Origin: a bacterium
GTDB taxonomy: Bacteria > Vulcanimicrobiota > Xenobia > Xenobiales > JADMJV01
Assembly (NCBI GenBank): GCA_018780265.1
Contig: JADMJV010000082.1
Location: forward strand, 1-48,292
Reading direction: 5' to 3'
DNA: 48,292 nucleotides
In this document: piece after piece, positions 42,127 to 48,292 of the stretch
How the letters are laid out: every line of letters begins with the position of its first letter
Position numbering within the stretch: the stretch's first letter is position 1
The notes under the pieces: model-generated
Seen by the model: the letters and a program-made list of their open reading frames with translations, nothing else
The model's database searches: none
Told to the model about the DNA's origin: nothing
Translations under genes and position numbers: made by a program

Positions 42127-42934
42127 AGCGGGAGGCCTGTTAGATTGGCTGCGTACCATCGATGCCACCCAACTCATGGTGGCGGCTATTTTGCTGGTGA
42201 CGGCCTGGGCCACCACGCTGGGCCTGGGGCGCATTGGGGCATTTTTTACCCAGTTGTTTCCTTCGCAACGCCTGGCCATTCTGCGCTTCGAGACCATCAT
42301 ACGATTCTTGATCTACATTGCAGCCGGGGCTGGAACCGCCGTGGCCTTGCTGTCGCCCAAGCCCGAATTGCTGATGACTTTGGCGGGCAGCGCCGCCGTA
42401 GCCATAGGCTTTGCCCTCAAGGACATCGTGGCCTCGATGGTGGCCGGCATCATCATCATTTTTGATAAGCCATTTCAAGTGGGCGATCGAGTCACCTTTC
42501 AGGGCAACTATGGCGACATTGTGGCTATCGGTCTGCGTTCGGTGCGGCTGCTGACGTTGGGCCATGACACCGTGACCATTCCTAACTCAGTTTTCTTGAC
42601 GGAAGTGGTGGCATCTGGCAATTCGGGCAGTCTCTCCATGATGGTTACGGTAACCACCCATGTGGCCGTGGGTGCCGACATCCAACTGGCCGTCGACCTG
42701 TTGCGTGAAGTGGTGGTGACCAGTCGCTTTGCCTGGTTAAAGAATGGAGTCTCCATCACCGTGGACGAGGTGGTGGGCGAAACTCTGGTGCCATGCCTGA
42801 AGCTGACCGCGCGCTGCTACATTTCGGATGTACGCCACGAAAAGGCCTACCTGACGGACATTATTATACGCTCCAATCAGGCCTTTGCTCGGGCCGGCAT
42901 CGGGCGCTTTGAGAAGGAAGCCTGCTTTATGTAG
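42116..42934 (+). CDS. MscS-family mechanosensitive channel
   Basis: The product has 272 residues. Three membrane helices lie near 17-40, 60-80 and 85-115; the pore helix contains A-G-S-A-A-V-A-I-G-F-A-L-K-D-I-V-A-S, followed by D-K-P-F-Q-V-G-D-R-V-T-F at the start of the beta domain, as in MscS. A cytoplasmic alpha/beta vestibule completes it, with the family's usual small size. MscS channels open under membrane tension to release solutes. Overlap by 11 bases with the AAA-like membrane gene is unusual context and suggests the channel is coupled to, or regulated by, that protein. Its stop is immediately followed by the stop of the convergent gene. Confidence 0.9.
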   Translation: MVNEAGGLLDWLRTIDATQLMVAAILLVTAWATTLGLGRIGAFFTQLFPSQRLAILRFETIIRFLIYIAAGAGTAVALLSPKPELLMTLAGSAAVAIGFALKDIVASMVAGIIIIFDKPFQVGDRVTFQGNYGDIVAIGLRSVRLLTLGHDTVTIPNSVFLTEVVASGNSGSLSMMVTVTTHVAVGADIQLAVDLLREVVVTSRFAWLKNGVSITVDEVVGETLVPCLKLTARCYISDVRHEKAYLTDIIIRSNQAFARAGIGRFEKEACFM

Positions 42935-43288
42935 CTACTGATCGTTGACGACCGGCCCGGGGAAATCGTACTCCTGGCCGCTCAGACAAACGGTGACGGT
43001 GGTATTAACGGCTCCGCGGTCAAAAAAGCGATTGTCGATGATTTTGACGGGAAATTCTGCCGCTGCTTGGCCACCTGGCACTCGAACGGTCATAGGAATC
43101 TGCAATTTGAGTGCCGGCTCAAAAATCAGGGTCACCCCTCCAGCCGGCGCCGGAGCGCTAAGGGTGACGCGCCCTGACAGGCGATCCCCTTCGTGGGCCA
43201 CCAGTTGAGTCCATTCCAAATTGACGACTTGAACAGGTTGGGCGGCAAGTGGCGCACTCAGGAGCATCATGATAAGCAATTTTCGCAC
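42935..43288 (-). CDS. Small exported Ig-like protein
   Basis: The product is 117 residues from GTG 43288 (ATG 43270 is an alternative). The signal peptide is short (K-L-L-I-M-M-L-L-S-A-P-L-A-A-Q). The mature part is one beta-sandwich: V-V-N-L-E-W-T-Q-L-V, L-S-G-R-V-T-L-S, and G-G-V-T-L-I-F-E, with a late T-V-T-V-C-L-S. No enzyme motif is visible. It lies head-to-head with 43347-43922 across 58 bases and ends back-to-back with the mscS stop. Confidence 0.65.
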   Translation of the reverse strand: MRKLLIMMLLSAPLAAQPVQVVNLEWTQLVAHEGDRLSGRVTLSAPAPAGGVTLIFEPALKLQIPMTVRVPGGQAAAEFPVKIIDNRFFDRGAVNTTVTVCLSGQEYDFPGPVVNDQ

Positions 43289-43346
43289 GCGGGCCGTTTC
43301 GCGGCCGGCCAGGAGCAACCTGCCAGGTGGTCGAACGCCGGGCCGC

Positions 43347-43922
43347 ATGCGATTGATTCCGTTCTTTCTTTTCCTGATGCTGGCCATGCTGGCGGGCGCA
43401 GAAACGGCTCCTCGAGTTCGAATTCTGGTTTTGCCCCTGAAGATCCATTGGGGAGAGCGAGAACTGTTGCCCAGGCACTTCTTTGAAGTTCTCAAACACC
43501 AGGTAGAAAAACAGGCCCCACGGGCCAATCTGGTCATCCCCAGTCCCGAGGATCCGCGCCTGCAAGGGATAGACCTGTCGCGACGCCCCAGCAAAGAGGA
43601 AGCGCTGGCCCTGGGGCGCACCTTTCACGCCCCGCTGGTGGTTTCGCTCGACATTCGCTTCCATCGCAAGATCGAAGAGCGCGCACAAGGACGATTGCTC
43701 AATGTGGGAGCTTTGGCCCTGGTCACCATCGTCGAGGAGAGTTCTGGAAAGGTCGTCATGGAGGAACCGATGGCGGTGGCCCACTGTGACCATTGTCAAG
43801 GCCAGCCAGAGAGCACGGAATTTGAAGAACAGGCCGCGGCCTTGACGATGGAGACGGCCCGCGATCTGGCTCGATTGATCGTGACCGAAGCCCAGAAGAA
43901 GAAACCCCAACTGACGCCCTAA
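43347..43922 (+). CDS. Exported hypothetical protein, paralog of 26368-26988
   Basis: The product has 191 residues. The start at 43347 begins the signal peptide (L-I-P-F-F-L-F-L-M-L-A-M-L-A-G-A). The mature part opens R-V-R-I-L-V-L-P-L-K-I and shares with 26368-26988 the order strand, helix (L-K-H-Q-V-E-K-Q-A-P), 'E-A-L-A-L-G-R' helix, V-V-S-L-D-I-R-F strand and late S-G-K-V-V-M-E-E. Two Cys close together (C-D-H-C) near residue 150 are unique to this copy. The function is unknown. Its stop shares bases ctaa with the CcoG stop. Confidence 0.7.
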   Translation: MRLIPFFLFLMLAMLAGAETAPRVRILVLPLKIHWGERELLPRHFFEVLKHQVEKQAPRANLVIPSPEDPRLQGIDLSRRPSKEEALALGRTFHAPLVVSLDIRFHRKIEERAQGRLLNVGALALVTIVEESSGKVVMEEPMAVAHCDHCQGQPESTEFEEQAAALTMETARDLARLIVTEAQKKKPQLTP

Positions 43923-45268
43923 GGAACGAAGAAGCTGGATTCCTTGCTGATCTTCAGGTCTTTCTGGTTGTGAGCCTGGAAACGAAAGGGGTGAGACCCA
44001 CGGGCCATTTTCTGAGGGACCAGCACCAGCACCTGAGCCTCGAAGACCTGGCCACTTTTCAATTGCACCGGAGCCTGAAGTCCCACGATTTCAGCGCCCT
44101 CCAACCCTTCGGCCTCGATCCAGACCTGTTCCGGCACAGCCAGACGATTGATCAAGTTAATCTTAAACACATTGCTGATTCGCCCATCGGGAGTGGTTGC
44201 CGCCAGTTGGCCCCCCGGCGGCACGACCCGAATGGCATCCACGCCCAGCGGAGATCGATTCCATACGAGGTACACCAGCAGGCTCCCCAAAGCCAGCAGT
44301 AGGGCGCTATAAAGCAGCACACGCGGGCGTAAAACCCGAGTCGGCTTTCCTTCCAGGCCGTTGAGCGAGGAGTAACGGACCAACCCGCGCGGTTGCTCAA
44401 TCTTGTCCATCACGGCATCGCAGGCGTCCACACAGGCAGTGCAGGCGATGCACTCCAACTGCAGGCCCTTGCGAATGTCGATCCCGGTGGGACAGGCCTG
44501 CACACACATTCCACAGTCGATACAGGAGCCCCGGGCCGGGTCTTTGAGCTTGCCCCTCGGCTCGCCGCGGCGGGCGTCGTATCCCACAATCAAACTGTTG
44601 GAATCGAGCATGGCTCCCTGAAAGCGTGCGTAAGGACAGAGGTAGCAGCAAAACTGCTCGCGGAAGTAGCCAAAGTCAAAGAGCGAGATGGCTGTAAAGA
44701 AGGCCATGGCCAGGCCGGTGGTGGTGGAAACCTGGCCACTCAGCAGTTGGGCCGCCATTTCCCGGATGGGCAGAAAGTAGCCGGCAAAGGTGAAACCCAA
44801 CCAACCGCCCATCACGCACCAGGCAGCCCGCTTGCCCAACTTTCGGGCCAACTTTTCGGCGTTCCATGGGGATCTGTCGAGGCGAATGCGAGCCGCCCGA
44901 TCGCCTTCAAACCAGCGTTCCACCATGAGGAAGGACTGAGTGAAGATGGTTTGGGGACAGGCGTATCCGCACCACATTCGACCTGCGATGGCGCTGACCA
45001 GGAAGAGCGTGATTGCCCCACTGATAAGCAATAAGTGCAGAAAGTAAGTGTCTTGGGGATGAAGCACCAATCCGAACAGGAACAACTTGCGACCGGGCAC
45101 GTCGGCCAGCATCGCCTGGCGTCCCTCCCATTGCAGCCAGGGGATAAGAAACAACAAGCCTTGCAGCAAGATACTGAAAAAGGTGCGCAGGTTGCGTAAG
45201 CGCCCCTCTACGTGACGGGGGTATACTTTCTTGCGGGGGGCAGTAATGTCGGTGCCTGGCAATTCCAT
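43919..45268 (-). CDS. ccoG: Cytochrome oxidase assembly protein CcoG (FixG/RdxA)
   Basis: The product has 449 residues. Membrane helices are in the N-terminal half and one near residue 320. The motif W-C-G-Y-A-C-P-Q-T lies at about 98-106, and two 4Fe-4S ferredoxin motifs C-I-D-C-G-M-C-V-Q-A-C-P and C-I-A-C-T-A-C-V-D-A-C-D lie near 250-290. The C-terminal ~120 residues are an Ig-like domain. In the cbb3-oxidase pathway CcoG reduces copper so it can be loaded into the enzyme. No ccoNOP, ccoI or ccoS is in the window, so it is an orphan here. The length and domain order are typical. Confidence 0.93.
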   Translation of the reverse strand: MELPGTDITAPRKKVYPRHVEGRLRNLRTFFSILLQGLLFLIPWLQWEGRQAMLADVPGRKLFLFGLVLHPQDTYFLHLLLISGAITLFLVSAIAGRMWCGYACPQTIFTQSFLMVERWFEGDRAARIRLDRSPWNAEKLARKLGKRAAWCVMGGWLGFTFAGYFLPIREMAAQLLSGQVSTTTGLAMAFFTAISLFDFGYFREQFCCYLCPYARFQGAMLDSNSLIVGYDARRGEPRGKLKDPARGSCIDCGMCVQACPTGIDIRKGLQLECIACTACVDACDAVMDKIEQPRGLVRYSSLNGLEGKPTRVLRPRVLLYSALLLALGSLLVYLVWNRSPLGVDAIRVVPPGGQLAATTPDGRISNVFKINLINRLAVPEQVWIEAEGLEGAEIVGLQAPVQLKSGQVFEAQVLVLVPQKMARGSHPFRFQAHNQKDLKISKESSFFVP

Positions 45269-45366
45269 CCAGTGCAGCTTACCCGTGGCGAACTTGCTTC
45301 ACCCTGATCAGAATCAGTTCACAGGTTGTTCGTACATCTTCGGGTTCCTGACTCTAAGCTCAGGGG

Positions 45367-46584
45367 GTGAGAGTTGGCGCAACGCCCCCCAGAAAAGACT
45401 GGACCGTTCTTTACTATATGAACGGCAATAACGACTTGGAACCGAATCTAGTGGCCAATGTGATCGAGGCCGAAAAGGTGGGCTCCAACGAGCGCGTAGA
45501 TATCGTGGTCCAACTATCGCGCGCCCCGCACCATGTCGTTTATGGGAAATCGGCCAAATCTACCGGTCTCGATGGAGACTGGTCAGGGGTGCGCCGCTAC
45601 TGCTTGACGCAAAGTCCTTCGAAAAAGAAAATCAAAAGCCAACCTGTCGCCTCCAGCGATGCTCCCCCCAACCACGGGAGTTCGCATACGCTTTCCGACT
45701 TCTTGCGCTGGGGCATGGAAAACTATCCGGCCAGGCACTACATGGTCGTCATAGGGGACCACGGGCAGGGGTTTGCCGGCACGGGTTTTGACTACCTGCA
45801 CAAGGACGTTCTCGACCCGGGCGAACTCAAGGAGGCTCTTGCCCAGTCTCCCGTCAAGCCCGACGTCGTGATGATGGACGCCTGCGAAATGGGGGCCGTG
45901 GAAATTGCTTATCAAATCAGAGAGCAGGCCGGGATCCTGATCGCCTCCGAGGAAATTATCGGGCTGGGCGGCCTGCCCCACCGACAGTTGCTGGAGTATC
46001 TCCAGCAAAATCCCCATTCCAGCCCTACTCAACTGGCCCGACAGATAGTGTCCATCGCCTCCGAGGACACTATCAACAGCGTGGACCGGGGCAAGGATCC
46101 TGCCACCGAGCAACTGGCCGCGCTGCGCCTGGACCGCACGCCGGCAATGGTGGAAAGCATTGCCGACCTGGGAAAAGCGCTGGCCAAGAGCAAAGTGAGC
46201 GGCGCCCGCCTGAAAGAAATCATCGGTGACACACAGAGTTTTAACCTGGGCAGCCAACGCAAGCCTGATTGCGACTATCGCGACCTGGGCCATTTCGCCA
46301 CTCTGCTCCAGGATGAGTGCGACGATCCGGTTGTCCAAGAGGCTGCAGCTCTGGTCCGAAAAACACTGAAGGCGGTTGTATTGGAAAACCACTGCAGCGG
46401 TGAGGAAGTATCCGACGGGAATGGACTATCGGTCTACTTGCCTCCACACGCCATTGAGGCCAATCCGAAGCGCACCGCCCCAAATGGCAAATCGGTCATA
46501 GCCATAAGCGATTTTACCTACGAGCAGACCGATTTTGATCAGGCCACCGGATGGTCCAAGTGGTTGCGGGCCAAGCTGAAATAA
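45367..46584 (+). CDS. Clostripain-family (C11) cysteine peptidase
   Basis: The product has 405 residues from GTG 45367. The C11 landmarks are clear: W-T-V-L-Y-Y-M-N-G-N-N-D-L near the start, catalytic H132 in V-V-I-G-D-H-G-Q-G-F, and C173 in M-M-D-A-C-E-M-G. C11 enzymes are caspase-fold (clan CD) peptidases usually cleaving after Arg or Lys. No signal peptide is seen, whereas many C11 peptidases are secreted, so this one may act in the cytosol or the true start may lie elsewhere. It diverges from ccoG across 98 bases. It and the CHAT protein are two clan CD-type proteases in one window. Confidence 0.9.
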   Translation: MRVGATPPRKDWTVLYYMNGNNDLEPNLVANVIEAEKVGSNERVDIVVQLSRAPHHVVYGKSAKSTGLDGDWSGVRRYCLTQSPSKKKIKSQPVASSDAPPNHGSSHTLSDFLRWGMENYPARHYMVVIGDHGQGFAGTGFDYLHKDVLDPGELKEALAQSPVKPDVVMMDACEMGAVEIAYQIREQAGILIASEEIIGLGGLPHRQLLEYLQQNPHSSPTQLARQIVSIASEDTINSVDRGKDPATEQLAALRLDRTPAMVESIADLGKALAKSKVSGARLKEIIGDTQSFNLGSQRKPDCDYRDLGHFATLLQDECDDPVVQEAAALVRKTLKAVVLENHCSGEEVSDGNGLSVYLPPHAIEANPKRTAPNGKSVIAISDFTYEQTDFDQATGWSKWLRAKLK

Positions 46585-46696
46585 CCCGCCTGGAAGCGAT
46601 CATTCAAGGCAGGGGACCTCAGGCAAGGCTCATGGACGCGTTGGAATGTTACTCCCTGTTCAAGCTTTTCCGAGGCGGGGCGATTAGTGTGGAGTC

Positions 46697-48292
46697 ATGA
46701 CGATCTCGCCAGCCCGTACCGGCCCTTCGCCCCTGCCCCCCGCCCGCCCGGAGGCGGCGCAAGCAGGCACTCCTCAAGACTCATTTGTGGCTGCCACCAT
46801 GCTGCCGCAAGACCCGATGATCACAGCGCCAGAGACAGTAATGCTGCCGCGAGAACAGATGGGCACGCAGCTCAGTGGCCCACGCCTGCATACCAAGGAC
46901 TCCATTGTAGTGGCCAAGGCCGACAGCCAGGGCAACTATCTGGTCGACCCCCAAACGCCCCAATTTGACCAGGTCAACACCTACAGCGTGGTGGCGGGCA
47001 CATTACTGACGTACGAAAAGAACCTCGGCCACAGCATTCCCTGGTCCTTCCAAGGGCCGCTGGAGGTGCACCCCCATGCTGGTGACGGAAAAACAGCCTA
47101 CTACTCGCGCTGGGATGAGTCGATCAATTTTTGCCAGTGGGATTCGCCCTCGCTGGGCAAGACCGTGAAGACTTCGCAGTCGTTTGATGTGGCCTCGCAC
47201 GAGACCGGCCATGCGATTCTGGACGGACTACGCCCAGGACTCTTGGCGGGACGAGAGAGCAAAGCATTTCACGAGGGATTTGGCGACTCATCGGCCATCC
47301 TACATGCGCTGCAGTACGATTCAAATTTGGAGAAAATCCTGGCCGAAAATGGTGGTGACTTCTCCAGGCCCAGCCTGGTCACGCGCCTGGCCGAAGAGTT
47401 TGGCACCGCGTTTAATAAGGAAGACGACAACCCCAACAACGATGACCATCCTTATTACCGCACGGCGCTGAACCAATTCAAATATCAGGACCCCAACACC
47501 CTGCCTTCGGATAGCTACCCACCCAGTCAGCCTGAGGAAGTGCTGACCAACGAGCCACATTCCTTCTCGCGCATCTGGTCGGGGGCCTTTTACTCGATGC
47601 TTGGTGCGCTCTACGATCAGGCTGCTCTGGCGACGAACACTCCCCTGGATGCCTTAAAAACCGCCCGCGATGCCCTGGGCAAGCTGTGGGGACGGTCGCT
47701 GGATCAACTTCCGGCCGCCAACCTCAAATTCAGGCAACCGGCCCTGGCCATCATGCGCGAAGCCAATCGACTGGAGCAGGGGCGCTACTTCGACAGCCTG
47801 GCCCAGGTGATGTTGGACCGCAATCTGCTGACCCAAGAACAGATCGATCAGGCCCGCCAGGGACCGTCTGGCCTGCGCTTGAGCAGCCAGGTTGCGAATG
47901 CAGAACAGGCTCAACATGCGCTCGAAACCCTGGCTCCCCAATTGGGCCTGGATGGGAAAACCTGGCAGGCCGATGCCCCCCTGGCGGGCAGCAATGGGCG
48001 ACAGGTGTTGACGTTTCGAGAGCCCCGGTCCGTGGACCTCGATCTGGGAGCGCTGGGTCCGGCCCGTATGCAGTTAGATTCTGGATTGACCCTGGTCTTT
48101 GACGAGCACAGGCAACTTCTCGATCTGGCCTACACACCCGTCACTCGCCAGGACGTGCAAGCGGCACGCGTCCAGGCCCGCGAAATCGCTGATCTCGGCA
48201 GAATCGCACTGCCCGGATTTGCGCCCTCTGGTTCGAGCCATCAGGCGCGTTTGCGACTGGAACGCGAGGGGCCTCCGGTTTTTGAGTTGATT
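46697..48292 (+). CDS. Gluzincin-like metallopeptidase, runs off the window
   Basis: At least 532 residues are encoded, with no stop before the right edge. The ATG at 46697 has GGAG upstream. The N-terminal ~60 residues are Pro/Ala-rich without a clear signal peptide. The active-site motif H168-E-T-G-H172 is followed by E193-G-F-G-D197, the H-E-x-x-H plus E-x-x-x-D arrangement of thermolysin-like (M4/M36-type) gluzincins. Further on are S-F-S-R-I-W-S-G-A-F-Y, a position that often carries a substrate-binding residue, then helical and beta-rich segments of unknown type. It is about 110 bases after the C11 peptidase on the same strand. The exact family is not assigned. Confidence 0.75.
   Translation, partial: MTISPARTGPSPLPPARPEAAQAGTPQDSFVAATMLPQDPMITAPETVMLPREQMGTQLSGPRLHTKDSIVVAKADSQGNYLVDPQTPQFDQVNTYSVVAGTLLTYEKNLGHSIPWSFQGPLEVHPHAGDGKTAYYSRWDESINFCQWDSPSLGKTVKTSQSFDVASHETGHAILDGLRPGLLAGRESKAFHEGFGDSSAILHALQYDSNLEKILAENGGDFSRPSLVTRLAEEFGTAFNKEDDNPNNDDHPYYRTALNQFKYQDPNTLPSDSYPPSQPEEVLTNEPHSFSRIWSGAFYSMLGALYDQAALATNTPLDALKTARDALGKLWGRSLDQLPAANLKFRQPALAIMREANRLEQGRYFDSLAQVMLDRNLLTQEQIDQARQGPSGLRLSSQVANAEQAQHALETLAPQLGLDGKTWQADAPLAGSNGRQVLTFREPRSVDLDLGALGPARMQLDSGLTLVFDEHRQLLDLAYTPVTRQDVQAARVQAREIADLGRIALPGFAPSGSSHQARLRLEREGPPVFELI

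Noticed and set aside
1..48292. tRNA, rRNA or riboswitch genes
   Set aside because: No cloverleaf, rRNA-like block or known riboswitch core was recognised by eye; a covariance-model search would be needed to exclude small RNAs.

Overview
The window is GC-rich DNA (roughly 60% by eye) from a diderm bacterium. A TolC-type outer-membrane channel, an RND pump with a lipoprotein adaptor, and about a dozen exported proteins show an outer membrane and an active periplasm. GTG and TTG starts with good Shine-Dalgarno sequences are common. No rRNA, tRNA or phylogenetic marker is present, so the phylum cannot be named; an uncultivated or poorly sampled lineage is a guess only.

Positions 1-12.4 kb are loosely packed and rich in broken genes. 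Intact genes include two paralogous exported HExxH proteins (1659-2147, 2785-4065), several small exported proteins, a TfoX-N/DUF2461 pair and a MazEF-type toxin-antitoxin pair with a perfect palindrome upstream. Between them lie remnants of a secreted Ig-like protein, a beta-propeller protein, a TetR regulator, a TlpA-like thioredoxin, a DUF2064 glycosyltransferase, a 5'-truncated SPFH protein abutting a 3' WD40 fragment, and a ClC channel fragment. An intact slipin (11170-12099) sits among them.

From 12.4 kb onward the DNA is tightly packed, with convergent genes often sharing stop-codon bases. A SulP-STAS-cNMP transporter is followed by a signalling block: an HD-GYP response regulator, a CheB-CheR fusion and a giant hybrid histidine kinase (two REC domains plus Hpt). 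Next come a GlgX-type debranching enzyme and an unknown protein.

At 26.2-30.8 kb is a leftward three-gene unit: an exported Cys-rich protein with DnaJ-like zinc-binding repeats, a TPR-CHAT protease-like protein that is probably exported, and a small exported protein, closed by a clear intrinsic terminator. Diverging from it is a rightward five-gene operon (30.9-38.7 kb): an exported FecR-like/TPR protein, an unknown exported protein, TolC, an RND adaptor and an RND pump.

The rest holds an exported beta-carbonic anhydrase, a membrane AAA-like protein with degenerate nucleotide-binding motifs overlapping a MscS channel gene, two small exported proteins, CcoG, a clostripain-family peptidase and a gluzincin-like metallopeptidase that runs off the right end. 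The best candidates for undescribed systems are the TPR-CHAT/Cys-rich operon and the AAA-like/MscS pair.
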